Shown here piece by piece: positions 26,703 through 38,606 of a DNA stretch of 64,000 nucleotides. Made by a program: the position numbers and the translations under genes. Where the stretch lies: the NCBI RefSeq assembly GCF_031755915.1, contig NC_083387.1, positions 13,537,001 through 13,601,000 on the forward strand, read 5' to 3'. Source of the stretch: Ziziphus jujuba. Its lineage: Eukaryota; Streptophyta; Magnoliopsida; Rosales; Rhamnaceae. Numbering within the stretch: position 1 is the stretch's first letter; the number at the start of each line of letters is the position of its first letter. A model generated the notes under the pieces. It was not told the origin of the DNA. It saw only the letters and a list, made by a program, of their open reading frames with translations, and searched no databases.

Positions 26703-27899
26703 GTCTCCCACTTGAACTGAATAACCATCACAAACAAAAACGAACTCATCTACTACAGAATCTCTCAAATCAAAATACCATTTCATCTAAGTATATAGTA
26801 TGCTGACATAATACAACAATATATCAGATTAGGTAGTAGAAATTCTCTTAGTAAATCTCTCAAAGCTATATACCATCTCAACTGTACATTTAGCATGCCA
26901 TAAACTCAGTTTAGATAAGAAAGGTTTACCTTACCACAAGCAGTCCCCTAACACACGATACCATTTAATTCAAGCACATTGCGTATCGATAGTATACAAC
27001 AACATACTTAAACTAAATAGTAGAGATTTACCATGATACATATGGATCAACGTACACATGTATACAAAGATTAAAGTCTCCAACAAAACCTGCTAGCATA
27101 AGAGCAACAAATATATGTAATAAACATCTCATCTATATAAATAATAATTGACATACATACAGGTATTCCTCAAAGGTAATACTTAATCATATACAACATA
27201 AAACATGGATATTATTGCAGATTACAAAACTCCCACTGAATTATAGTGGTCTCTATTGCTTCACAATCCATACAAGGACACATGCTTCTCAAACAAGTTT
27301 ATAGGCTAGTCTTTATTAGTAGGTCTGGCATTATATTGTAACAAGCGTGTACAAAACAAAATAAGATTCTCAACAAAATGATATAGCTGTGGAATTAGTA
27401 CAAAATAACATTATTAACCATATAACAAAAGTCTACTTAAAAGCATGTATCTGCCTTTACAATCAATGAAGTTGTAAGTGTTTATCCAACACTAATTCAT
27501 AGAATAGCTTCTACTACGATAATAAGCAGCATTCCCGATGTTAGACTTTTAAAACATCTATATATATAGCCATCATAATTAGCTCACAAAACTCCACTGC
27601 ATGAAAGTAGTGGGGTGCTGATTCAAAACAAATATGGCTGTTTCATAATACATATAACCGGGACTACTCAAGTATTTACCAAAACACACTCATAACAAAA
27701 CAATATCTGATGGTGTGCAATCTTGAATGATCATTAAACTGATAAATATAAAAGAATATTGGACTATTCGTATTTATCCCTTTTTTATTTATTCTTTTTT
27801 TTTTTATCAACTCTCTCATTCTTGGGACATATACCCCTAAAACCACCAATACCATATTAGGAGAATATTATGTGTATTACAACTTTTCGCAATCCTATC

Positions 27900-28790
27900 A
27901 ACATAGCCTCCAACTAAAACTACTACAATACATAATTAGCCTTGTCTTGAACAATTTTTCTTTCAAGTACAAATAAAATCTCTTTAAGATTCTTCATATA
28001 AAAATGGGTACACAACAAAAGTTTTATCTTAGTCAATAGGTCACTATCAACGGAAGCCAACAATATGTCTTTAACGTACAATACTATAAAAATTGCTCCC
28101 ATTGACTTACAAACTTATGCATAGATCGACACTATTCTTTTTAAAACCATTCTACATCAAAATTGAGATATTATTGTCCCGAAGTTTACTTAAGACCATA
28201 AATAGGTTTTTTAGGCTTACAAAATAAATTTTTTCATTTCCCATTGCTTGGAAGCCAACTGGTTCTATAATATACCCATTCTTAAACAAAACCTCATGTA
28301 ATAAAGTAGTTCTAACATTCATCAGATGCATCATGTCATGGTAAGCCATAACCACCTCAATGATTTTAAAAGAATCTTTTGTGGAGACTAAAAAAATATT
28401 TCTTTATAACAAATTCTCTTTTTTTGGCTAAACTCTCTGACAACTAGTCTAGCATTAGACATCTTCACTTAACCATTGAAGTCTCTTTTAGTTTTATAGA
28501 TCTATTTTCATCTAGTATCATTGCTACCTTTTACGTAGTAATCCAAATCTCACACATCATCCAATTTGTGGGTGTCATATCATCTTCTATTGCATCTTGC
28601 CTAAAAGAAAAAAAAAGATACTGATGGTTATGGCTTCCTCATAAGTGACTAGATCTAACACATCATTTATGTCAAATTTATATCCCTGCAAATAAATCTC
28701 ATAGTCATCAGGTGTTATAGATTTACTAACCCTTTGTGACATTCTCAAAAGGCACACATTAACATCAGCCGCAACCAATGTGAGCTACAA
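27900..28790 (-). pseudogene. Copia reverse-transcriptase relic
   Basis: Minus-strand translation gives, in family order, a pre-RT linker (DYEIYLQGYKFDINDV, 28587-28778), then KTKRDFNG with NARLVVREFSQKK near 28430-28500, a block matching the copia region around EGFQ (GFQAMGNEKIYFVSLKN, about 28200-28260), and FIVLYVKDILLASVDSDLL near 28040-28100. The last is the RT active-site box, in which the usual YVDD reads YVKD, so one catalytic Asp is gone. Several stops and frameshifts break the frame. Confidence 0.75.
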
Positions 28791-29059
28791 CCAAAATATC
28801 TCATTCTATCTTAATGGGTTCATTCCTGACTGATTACTGGTTCTAAAACTGTTGGATTAATAATATCTTTGGCAGGAACATCAACAATGAGAATGAATAC
28901 ACTTTTCTCTCTGAATTCAAGCTCCATCTATTCACCAATGATAAAACATCTTGAACATAAGAAAATTGAGTAAATAGGTATAAACTTATTACCCGCAAGA
29001 AAAAAAATGGTAAATTAAAATTTGCCACTGCAATCGCACTACATTCACAATGTGTAACT

Positions 29060-29360
29060 CCTTATTCTAAAAAAGGCCATTTATTAATGAGGCCAGATAT
29101 TGTAAATTGAGCATCATTGTCACACTCAAACAAACAAATTACGAATAACATTGGGTTATATCCAATCTCATCATATCTACTAGAATATTCATCACTCTAT
29201 CAAATCTCATAGCCTTCAACTTCTTATTCTTCTAAAGCTTCATTTTCATCTCAAACTCCTTTAAAGCAATCAAGAAGTCTAACTCCTCACTAATAATCTT
29301 AACGTATCCATAAAAGGAGAAGTTATCAATAAAAGTAATAAAATATCTATAACCTATTAA
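29060..29360 (-). pseudogene. Copia integrase core relic
   Basis: Minus-strand translation contains GYRYFITFIDNFSFYGYV, the start of a retroviral-type integrase core with its first catalytic Asp. It is followed by KKLKAMRFDRVMNILVDMMR, matching the usual KIKAxRSDRGGEY segment with the second Asp but with the flanking glycines lost. A stop codon precedes that segment. Confidence 0.72.
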
Positions 29361-29926
29361 CGCAGGTGATGTACAATAAAACATAGAGATTAATACCATA
29401 AAAATAAAGCATTATTACAAATTCTGGTACACATTGGTGCAACTACAAGAGTAACAACAACAAGACAAGGGAATTAATGTAACAACTACTTCTTAGCTAA
29501 AGTACCATAAAATGCCACATAAATTCTCACAATAGCTAATCTCAAGTGACTTACCATTCCTTATCATCTCCTATTAAGCCATCAACTTCCAACAGTAGAA
29601 AGAATGTGGCATAAATTGCACCATTCATTAAAGAATTCTTCATTTCCACCTACTGATAACAAACCACCTTCTAAGCCAATAAAACTTGACATTAAAAAGG
29701 AAAAAAAAAAAAAAAACCCTTCTTCTTACGGGGTTTTAGACATTGTCCTTTCTTTGTAGAAAACCACTTGAATTTGTCCTCTTGATTGTCATCATAGCAA
29801 AAAACTTAAACTTGTTCAGCTAGATGTCATCCTTTTCTTTGAAAAGCATAGCAGCTAATTCCAAAAATAAATCCAAACTTCCTAATGTATTGAGACTTGA
29901 CCCAATATCATCTAAAGAGGAGAAAG

Positions 29927-31056
29927 TGATACGAACCTAGGATGACTCACGCCTAAACCTGTATTATATTAGCTCGGATCTTAATGAAGTTCAAGTTCTT
30001 ATGGAAACCTTAACCCCTAAGAAACCTGTGATTAGAAACCTTGGTATAATAAAGACGCCACAGTAGGTGATGAAAATCCTATTGATAAGTCAAACTAAAA
30101 TACTCACTCTCTAATGGTGTTTTAGGTGTTCAAAGAGAATAAAGAGAATTCTATATCACAATTAATTTTTCTGAATAATATTGAAGGTGCATTCTCATTG
30201 AAAAATAACTCTTAAATAGGTTAAAGTCACAAAGCAATAAACCCTAGAAGACTAAGACAGAAACGACCATACATTGTCAATTTCCTATTGTGGCCGAAAT
30301 TCCATTCCTTTCATAATTCTAATTTTGATTAATTAATTCATTTATTTTGAATTAGGAATTAATTAATTTACAATGGAAATAATGAAATAATAACTTTCCT
30401 AAGTTGATTTTTTCAGTAAATAAATAAATAAAAACCACATAAAAGACTAATTTCCTAAAACAAAAAATCAAACTCCAATTAGGAAACTAGTTAATTATTT
30501 GACCACTAAGCTAACTTTGACCAAATTCTAGCTTGTAAAGCTACAGATAAGCTCCCATATGCCATATAAGATGCCAAATAGGATTATTTATGAGTCCCAT
30601 ACGTTGCCCTTGCTTGGATCAAAGAGAAAATGTCAAATCAACAAAATAAAGTAAAGCCAGCAACAAATCCAGCAATTTTGGCCAAAAACTCCTCCTATGC
30701 GCAAATGTCTTCTTTGATTGGTTTTGCTTCTGCCTTGACTTTTTTCCATGATTTCTTAGTGATATTAATTGAATTCAAGAAGTATTGGATCCATTCCTTA
30801 CTACCTAGAGTCCCTATTTGCATAAAAACAGCTATTTGGTTCTATATCAATCTCAACCACTTAAATGCTTAAAACAAGCTTTGAATCTTCAGGTATTGAC
30901 AAGCCCTTTTGAGAATTAAAAACTCCTTGTATAAATCTAGCCAGGTTGTTCTTAAATCTCTTGGCTTGAGCCCTAGTGATTGGCCCGGTCTTTATTTGTA
31001 TTGGATCTACACCCCAATGGGTTGTTGGTTGTGCAGGCACAAACGGATTCTCATCA
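29927..31056 (-). repeat. 3' LTR of the nested gypsy element (left copy)
   Basis: Starts TGATACGAACCTAGG and ends GGATTCTCATCA. It aligns end to end with 34674-35803, with scattered substitutions that indicate an insertion of moderate age. Confidence 0.92.
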
Positions 31057-31069
31057 TTTCCTTCATCTT
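31057..31069 (-). other. Polypurine tract of the gypsy element
   Basis: The minus strand reads CAAGATGAAGGAAA directly before the 3' LTR, the position and purine bias expected of the plus-strand priming site. Confidence 0.65.
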
Positions 31070-31380
31070 GAAAGGATTTGCCCTCAAATCAAAGTCATCA
31101 CATGTAGCAAAAGAAGATAAGTTAGCAACATTAAATGTAGTACTAACATTATACTCACCCAGTAAATTAAGTTTATAAACATTCTCATCAGTCCGCTCCA
31201 AAATTTGAAAAGGTTCATCTCCAAGCAGCATAAGCTTCGACTTTCTTTACTCAAAAAACCTTTCCTTTCTTAAGTGAAACCAAACCCAATCTCCTGGGTT
31301 ATACACTATCACAATAAATCCTAGAAATACAAGTTTATTTTGGTAAAAATCAAGTTCATCAAATTCCTGCAAAAGAAAAG
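31060..31380 (-). pseudogene. Fused RT sliver and integrase C-terminus of the gypsy element
   Basis: The minus-strand frame reads FLLQEFDELDFYQNKLVFLGFIVIVYNPGDWVWFHLRKERFFE (split here as two blocks: ..QEFDELD and FYQNKLVFLGFIV, then YNPGDWVWFHLRKER). QEFDELD normally precedes RT, KLVFLGFIV is a piece from late in the RT domain, and GDWVWFHLRKERF lies downstream of the integrase core. The next block, GEYNVSTTFNVANLS, ends the integrase/chromodomain-like region. Two deletions therefore removed nearly the whole catalytic part. Confidence 0.75.
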
Positions 31381-31599
31381 ATATAGAACTTGACAATTCA
31401 AGTTCTTCGGAATTAGCTTGTTCATTTAAATATGCATCTTTGTAATTCATGACCAGCAATGGTTTTTTATCCAAAATTTCTTTATTAACATCCCCGAAAC
31501 TAAGATAGAAATTTTTATTTTTCTTCTCTTTCCTCTTCTTTTCTTTCTCTCTCACGGCCATTGCTTTCTTGCCTTCACTCTTAGGTTTCTCAAAATTCC

Positions 31600-32244
31600 G
31601 CTCGGCTTTCTCAAGTTTCTTCTAACTCTCAGGTTTGCCTTGGTTTTTCCACTCAATTTGGGTTCTAGAAATCTTACCTGGTTGGTCATATTCGGCCCTA
31701 CCCCTTTGGATTGGAGTTAAAGCCGTGGGTGCCACACTACTTCTTTGTTTGAGCTTTTCGGCCTTCCTCCTTTGTTGTATTTGAAGTTGGTCTATAAATA
31801 CCTCCTTGGGAGTCAATGGTTCTAACTTGACCTTTTTACCTTTAAATCTAAAAATAGTAGCATTCTTTTGACCATAATGTATAGTATCTTTATCAAATTA
31901 CCATGATCTACCTAATAAAATATGTTCGGCATGCATAGGCACAACATCAAACAAAACAACATTCACATATTTATTAATGCTGAATTTTATTTGGCTTGTT
32001 TATTTACTTTCATTTCACCACTATCATTAAGCCATTGTAATCTATATGATTCGAGATGTTTAATTGTTGCTAACCCTAATTTTTCTACCACAACATTACA
32101 TATTACATTTGCACAACTCCCACTATCAATGATCATACTACAAACCTTACCTTGGATTTCACATTGAGTGTGGAAGATATTCTCTCTTTGTATTTGATCC
32201 TTATCTTTGTACACGGTCAGAACTCTCCTAGACACCAAGCTCAA
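31600..32244 (-). pseudogene. Gypsy retropepsin (protease) region relic
   Basis: Minus-strand translation shows CSMIIDSGSCANVICNVVVE, the retropepsin active site DSG motif, followed by KLGLATIKHLESYRLQWLND. Downstream, after breaks, come segments similar to HAEHILLGRPWQFDKD and KVKLEPLTPKEVFIDQLQIQ, known from plant gypsy polyproteins between protease and RT. Confidence 0.8.
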
Positions 32245-32375
32245 TTTGGCATTTAAAGCATTTAGGGTTTTGGCTTTATCTCCAATTTCTTCCTTTTCTT
32301 ACTCAATTTCACACTCACTTTCTTCACTTTCGGATTCTAACTCACCATTACCTTTCAACACCATGATTATCCTAT

Positions 32376-33534
32376 TCGGGTATTGACTAGCGATGTGCCC
32401 TCATCTCTAGCACTTAAAACACAAAATATCATGAGTTTTATAAGGTTTAGGATCAGATTTATCTTCATTCCTTTATGCTTGGATAGATTTGGCTTTGGCT
32501 TTTTTTCTTGGCCGATTGGTGCTTTCATCACCTAGCTTTAGCTTTGGCTTATTGTCATATGTGGGATTGCTTCTCCAAACACTTGGATTTGACCTCCCGT
32601 TGCTTGAAACACCTCCAAATCATAAGCTTGTACCCCTTCTCTTGAATTGATTCTCAAGTTTGATAGCCACATGCAGCATCTCTTCTAATTCCACATATTA
32701 TTGTAATTCCAATTGATTGGCTATTTCTCGATTCAACCCACCTAGAAACCATGCCATGGTTACTTTTCTATCTTTATTAATGCTCAATCTTATCATGAGC
32801 ATCTCCATCTCCTTGTAGTAATCCTCCATAGTCCTACTACCTTGTGATAATGATTGGAGTCTTTGATGCAGCAACCTATGGAAATGACTTGGTACAAACC
32901 TCTTTCTCATGGCTCCTTTCATTTGTCACCAAGTATTAATAGGTTCATCTCCAACTCTTTTTCGGGTACTTTACTCGTTTTTCCACCATTAGAGTGCATA
33001 ATAACCAAATTCCAAAGCTGCCAATTTAACTTTCTTAGCCTCTGAATAGTTATGACAGTCGAATATCATCTCCATTCGCTCCTCCCACTCTAGGTAAGCT
33101 CCCGGATCACTTTTTCCCATAAAAGATGATATGTTAACCTTAATATTTCCAAGATCATCGCCCTCATTCCTTGCTGGTCTCCCACGGATTGGTCTTCCCT
33201 GGAGTGCAAAAATATCATCAATTTCTTCTTCAAGGATATCTCCAAAATTATCTTCCCCGAATTCCTCTCTAGGTCGCCATCGGCCTCCTCGACCTCGACC
33301 TCTATGTACGTCAAACCTTGTATTTGGCCCACCTTGTGAGTTCTTAACTCTGTCCAATCTTTTATCTAGGTGATCAAAGTGAGCATTCATCTGTTGGAGT
33401 TGTTCCATGATCACCATCATGTCGATATGTTCGCCTCCACATCCTGTTGCCTTTGAATCACTTTTGAATCCTACAGATCCCTATTCATTAATTCTTAATG
33501 AATCATCCACTCTCGATATGCTTGAATCTACCAT
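32376..33534 (-). pseudogene. Gypsy gag relic with CCHC zinc knuckle
   Basis: From a candidate ATG at 33534 the minus strand encodes MVDSSISRVDDSLRINE, a stop, then MMVIMEQLQQMNAHFDHLDK, an Arg/Gly-rich stretch, and the gag core (SFMGKSDPGAYLEWEERMEM, FVPSHFHRLLHQRLQSLSQG). Near 32376-32430 lies a zinc knuckle reading CFKC..GHIASQY, with two internal stops and the last Cys changed to Tyr. The frame is broken several times. Confidence 0.8.
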
Positions 33535-34659
33535 GTTAGTAAAAATATTGCAGAAATAAAATATATCCTCACCAAATTCACTCCCTCACATGTTTTACTC
33601 AAATAAGGTCTCGGCACTCGTGTTTGCACGCTAGTTTCGGCTTTTGACCCTTTTTTAAGCTCACATTCTCTTGCCTTTTTCCACTCAAAGAATTAACTCA
33701 AAGTTCTAATTAAAACACACTTAAATAGCAACTAGATGACAAGTGTACGTTAATTTAAACTTATCAATAAAACAGCAACTAAATCAAACAAATACCGAGC
33801 GGAATGAAAATACCTATTCTCGGCTTTTCTAAGCACAAACAAGGTAAATCAATACGAAAATTTTGGGAATGAATTAAAAGCTGCCCAGAATATTAATGAA
33901 GCAATAATTCAAGGAATAAATATAGAGAAAGAAATTGAAACACAAACAAGAATCAAATTGAACAAAAAAATAGGATAGTGGTTGATTGTTGTTCTTTGTA
34001 ATTCAAGTTTTTGTATCAGATTCTTTATCTAATTTTAATCCAATTAATTTTAGCACTCAAAAATACAATTTCCAGCAACTCCAAATATCACAATTTTCCA
34101 GCAAACATTTTTAAATTCTAAATTCAACAAGCCAGCCTTTTGTGCAGTTTTTTATTTTTATTTTTTATACTTGGCTTTTTGGCTTTTATTATTATTATTA
34201 TTATTTTTTAATCACACATATGATGATGCAACACGATGTCCAGCAGTAGCAAAATCAACTCAAACCACAAACTTCAATCCAACAAGATTTGAACCCGTGA
34301 CCACCAAAATACAAATTTGCAAAATTTTCTGAATTTGTAATTTGTTGCTGCAAATACACTTCTTTTCCTTTTTTTTTTTTTAACTATATGAATGCAATTA
34401 AATAAGATTAAAAAAGCAAAGAAAAATCAACAATAAATTAAATTACAAAGAACAATAATGAAAGACAATCAACAAACTAGGAAGCAACAATATGGTAAAC
34501 AAAGGAACCTAATTTTCGGTTATGAATGAATTTATTTTTATTTTTATAATATGCAGAACGTGTAGAATTGATGCAACCTTAACCTAATGTTAAAAATGTA
34601 GATTTATAAAAAATTAAATAAGGCAAATAGAGATAAATCAAACATGAACAAAAATTTTA

Positions 34660-34671
34660 GCTTTGATACCA
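34660..34671 (-). other. Primer-binding site of the gypsy element (tRNA-iMet)
   Basis: The minus strand reads TGGTATCAAAGC, the complement to the 3' end of initiator-Met tRNA with one substitution from the usual TGGTATCAGAGC. It lies two bases inside the 5' LTR. Confidence 0.88.
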
Positions 34672-34673
34672 AA

Positions 34674-35803
34674 TGATGCAAACATAGGACGACTCGTGCT
34701 TAAACTCGTATTATATTAGCTTGAATCTCAATTAAGTTCAAATTCTTATGGAAACCTTAACCCCTGACCAACCTATGATTAGAAACTTTGGTATAATAAA
34801 GATGCCACAATAGGTGATGGAAATCCTATTAATAAGTTAAACTAAAATACTCACTCTCTAATGGTATTTTAGGTGTTTAAAGAGAACAAAAAAATTCTAT
34901 CTCACAATTAATTTTTCTGAATAATATTGAAGGTGCATTCTCATTGAAAAATAACCCTTAAATAGGTTAAAGTTATAAAGCAATAAATCCTAGAAGATTA
35001 AGACAAAATGGGCTATACATTGTCAATTTTCTATTGTGGTCGAAATTACATTCCTTTTCTAATTCTAATTTTGATTAATTAATTCCTTTATTTTGAATTA
35101 GGAATTAATTAATTTACAATGGAATTAATAAAATAATAAATTTCCTATATTGATTTTTCCAGCAAATAAATAAATAAAAACCAAATAAACAACTAATTTC
35201 CTAAAATAAAAAGTCAAACTCAAATTAGGAAACTAGTTTTCTATTTTGACCACTAAGCTAACTTTGACCAAATTACAGCTTGTAAATACTCTAAATCAGC
35301 TCCTATATGCCATGTAGGATTCCAAATAGGATTATTTATGAGTCCAATATGATGCCCTTACTTGGAACAAAAAGAAAATGTCAAATCAATAAAATACAGT
35401 AAAGCCAACAACAAATCCAGCAATTTCGGCCAAAAACTCCTCCTATGCGCGAATGCCTTCTTTGATTGGTTTTGCTGCTACCTTGACTTGTTTCCATGAT
35501 CTCTTAGTGATATTAATTGAATTCAAGAAGTGTTGGATCCATTCCTTACTACTCGGTGTCCATATTTGCACAAAACAACTACCCGGGTCCCTATCGACCT
35601 CCACCACTTGGATGCTTAAAACAGGCTTTCAATCTTCGGGTGATGACAAGCCCTTTTGAGAATTGAAAACTTCTTTTATAAATCCAGCCAGGTTATCCTT
35701 AAATCTCTTGGCTTAAGTCCTAGTGATTGGTTCAGTCTTCATTTGTATTGGATCTGCACCCCAGCAGGTTTTTGGTTGTGCAGGCACGGATGGATTCTCA
35801 TCA
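34674..35803 (-). repeat. 5' LTR of the nested gypsy element (right copy)
   Basis: Starts TGATGCAAACATAGG and ends GGATTCTCATCA, followed at once by the target duplication GAAAG. It has exactly the same length as the left copy. Confidence 0.92.
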
Positions 35804-37758
35804 GAAAGGCTCCTCATCATTGTGAAAATATATTCCTCACCAATGTCCTTTTCAAAGTTCATGAGCTTCATATAATAAAAGGAAATTTTCAAGATGAACT
35901 CTTTTACAACTTATCAAAGTTGATAATATCTTACTGAACTCATTCATGAGCTTATTCATAGTATCCATCTTTAGAATACTTTAAAAAATAAAATCATCCA
36001 CGTGATTCTCCATGACCATAATATAGCACTTATACAAGTGCTTGAAGTTCTTAGACAATATAATTATTTGGTATCTCTGATGGATCAAAACTAAAGCTAA
36101 ATCTAGCACATTTTTTCAGAATCTTTAGCAGCTTCTGATAGTTAGTTTATTCTATTTTATCATGGCATTCATAAGCAAAGTATTAAGGGTACTCTCAACT
36201 GTGAAAATAGCAAATAACAAGAATGCATTATATCATAGGGACTATGCAAACGCTATCTTCCTAGCCCTCTCAATTATTTTAAAATATAATAATATCGCTA
36301 GGGTCCTCATAGTACATAGAATACCCGTACATGAGTCAGGAACAGTCAATCCAATCACTATTGGCAATTACATAAAATATGTTAGCTAAGTTTTATAAGT
36401 ATATACTTAGCATCCTATCTACTATGCCAACTCCAAGTTGACACCCGTAAATAAAACAAATTAAACCTCATTATAGGTGTGTATATAAAATTACATTTAT
36501 TATACCAACATTTTTCTATTAGTAATTTCATGATATGGACAAATTAAATCTCACGACATATGAGTACTTAAAATTCCACACTATTATGTCAACTGTGTAC
36601 TGAGCCTCATGATAGTTCATGATTTAGACATACTAAATCTTCTTATCGGCAAGCACTTAATCTATCCACACTACTATGTCAAACAAAATATAGAACCTTT
36701 TAACATGCAATTTTAATCAAAATATTTACTTTTAACCCTGGGCATTTTAATTAAATGAAATTGATAAACCAAGAATGGAGTAAATTTTTCAAAAATAATG
36801 AAATAAATAAAAAACCATAAACTTTGAGAATAAATTAAATAAATGAATTTATTATTTTTTTTAAAATAAAAATAACAAAATCATATATAAAATTAATACA
36901 AAATTTTTTTCTAATAAAATACTTGCTGATGTTAGCATGACATCAGCATATAACGTGTGCTAACGTCAATTATTATTTATAAATAAAATACATGCTGATG
37001 TCAACATGACATCAGCATATAATGTGTGCTAACATCAATTCATCCCTAGCCTCTTTCGGGGTCATGAGTCGACCCGATTTGCTGGTAAATGGGTCACGCA
37101 ACCTGTTTCACCAACCTTGTTGGAAAACTCATGTCCAGCCACTGTTTTTTCTGAAATCGATACCAATATTCTCCTCTTGGTGTGGGCAACATAATCCAGA
37201 GATCAATTTGGCAAAAACATGCCCAAAATCAACACCCGCATTCAAGAGAGAATCAACCAAAAGGATTCTCAATCTGTTAATATTCATATGATCTTGAGCT
37301 AAGTTGGGTGCTCAAAAATCACTCAATCCATCCAAATATCAATTTGGAATAAAACATAGGTCTTAATTTTGTCAAACCTTATTGATAAACAATGCCCAAA
37401 CAAGGCATGGGTTGGTCAGGGTTTCAAAGTTTTTTTCTTAGATTTTCAAGGTTTTTAGGCCAAAACAAACACCTCTAAATCATTCCATTCAATTGGAAAA
37501 AGAATTCACAACATGGCCCAAATTTTGATTTCATCTAACAAAAGTTTGACATAATGTTAGATAAATTTGGTATCTACAGTTTCATATACACAATAAACTC
37601 AAACAAGTACATCCAATTTCTGTCCAAATTTTAACAAATTAAAACAACCAAAATATTCAAAAAGCAACGTATAACATGAGCTAGACATTATTTTGCATCA
37701 CATTAAATACTGAAATGAAAGAATCCAAATACAGAGATTATGTAACATGTGTGTGAGG
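35804..37758 (-). pseudogene. Copia leader and gag N-terminal region (decayed)
   Basis: Lies between the gypsy insertion and the copia primer site. The part next to the gypsy element reads on the minus strand as a degenerate copia gag (LMNEFSKILSTLIS and a following HELEKDIGEEYIFTMMRSL). The rest is untranslated leader with stops in all frames and a 69-bp tandem duplication containing strong hairpins (36924-37017). A TGTCAAAC..CATGGC-rich stretch near 36500-36700 repeats short TATGTCAAC-like motifs. Confidence 0.55.
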
Positions 37759-37770
37759 GCTTTGATACCA
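37759..37770 (-). other. Primer-binding site of the copia element (tRNA-iMet)
   Basis: The minus strand reads TGGTATCAAAGC, two bases inside the right LTR. It is identical to the site in the nested gypsy element, so both use initiator-Met tRNA. Confidence 0.85.
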
Positions 37771-37772
37771 AT

Positions 37773-38341
37773 TGTTAATGCTATCATAAGATAAACAAAT
37801 TAAACATATATCAATTACAACACTATAAACTCAGTATCTACACATATACATATACTGTATTTTAAACTATGATGTACTAACCTTTTATATGCAGCCATTG
37901 AATAATCATATAATTTGTTAACCTGCTAGATAACAAAGAACCAAAAGCAGTGTCTAATGGACACACTCCTCTCTAACCTTTCTCCCTTGGATTTTCACCA
38001 AACAAGCATCCATAGATACCTTAAGCCCTAGTTTTTTTATTTATTTATCATTATTCCCCAATTTATCTATACATATTTGTGCAAAACAATTAATAAATAA
38101 TAATAGTAATAATAATATAATATATACTGAATATAATTATATAACAATAATAAAAACAGAGAATAAGCCAATTGGACTTTTAAAGAGAATAGGTCCTTCA
38201 ATTCTATGAGCCAACTAAAGTATTACAGAGAATATATACCCAAAGGCTCTACTAAAAGAGTTAATAAACAAGACAATCTCATTACTGATACAAATAAGTG
38301 AGTCATATGATTATAGTTAATTCATAAAAAAATTTCTAACA
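37773..38341 (-). repeat. 5' LTR of the copia element (right copy)
   Basis: Starts TGTTAATGCTATC and ends TTTCTAACA, giving the TGTTA..TAACA ends typical of copia LTRs. It matches the left LTR in long blocks. Confidence 0.85.
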
Positions 38342-38606
38342 CCATAAATAATAATACACATCTTTAAATGCTATTATATGTAATAAAGGCATTTGATTTT
38401 TTAATTCTATGAGCCAACTGAAGTATTACAAAAAATGTATATCCAAAGGCTCTACTGAAACAGTCAATAAACAAAACAGTCTTATTACTGATACAAATAA
38501 ACACTATAAGTGAGTCATATGATTATGGTTAATTCATAAAAAATATCTAACACCGTAAATAATAATACACATCTTTCAATGCTATTATAAATAATAAAGG
38601 CATTTG
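38197..38606. repeat. Tandem duplication (about 203-bp period) of the LTR end and flank
   Basis: The segment starting ATTCTATGAGCCAACT at 38201 recurs at 38404, continuing through TAACACC(A/G)TAAATAATAATA and AATAAAGGCATTTG in both copies. The unit covers the last ~145 bases of the copia LTR plus ~60 bases of flanking DNA, so it arose after the insertion. Confidence 0.88.

Larger units (their letters stand above)
29927..35803 (-). mobile_element. Nested Ty3/gypsy LTR retrotransposon with large internal deletions (5,877 bp)
   Basis: Two direct LTRs of equal length (1,130 bp) bound the element, both TG..CA on the plus strand, and an exact 5-bp duplication GAAAG (29922-29926 and 35804-35808) flanks it. 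On the minus strand the order is 5' LTR, PBS TGGTATCAAAGC (complement at 34660-34671, 2 bases from the LTR), gag, CCHC knuckle, protease, a sliver of RT, the C-terminal end of integrase, a purine-rich tract and the 3' LTR. Most of RT, RNase H and the integrase core is missing, and stops interrupt the rest. It could have moved only by using proteins of a full-length relative. It sits inside the copia element, so it is the younger of the two. Confidence 0.93.
26067..38341 (-). mobile_element. Degraded Ty1/copia LTR retrotransposon, split by a nested gypsy element
   Basis: Read on the minus strand it runs 5' LTR (37773-38341), primer-binding site TGGTATCAAAGC (37759-37770), gag region, integrase and reverse-transcriptase relics, polypurine tract AAGTGGGAGAC (26703-26713) and 3' LTR (26067-26702). 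The gag-before-IN-before-RT order is the copia order. The gypsy element at 29927-35803 interrupts it; without that insert the copia element is about 6.4 kb. All coding parts have stops and frameshifts, so it is dead. I found no matching target duplication at its outer ends. Confidence 0.82.

Noticed and set aside
34280..34300. B-box-like GGTTCAAATC on the minus strand
   Set aside because: No matching A-box or cloverleaf around it; it lies in the gypsy leader.
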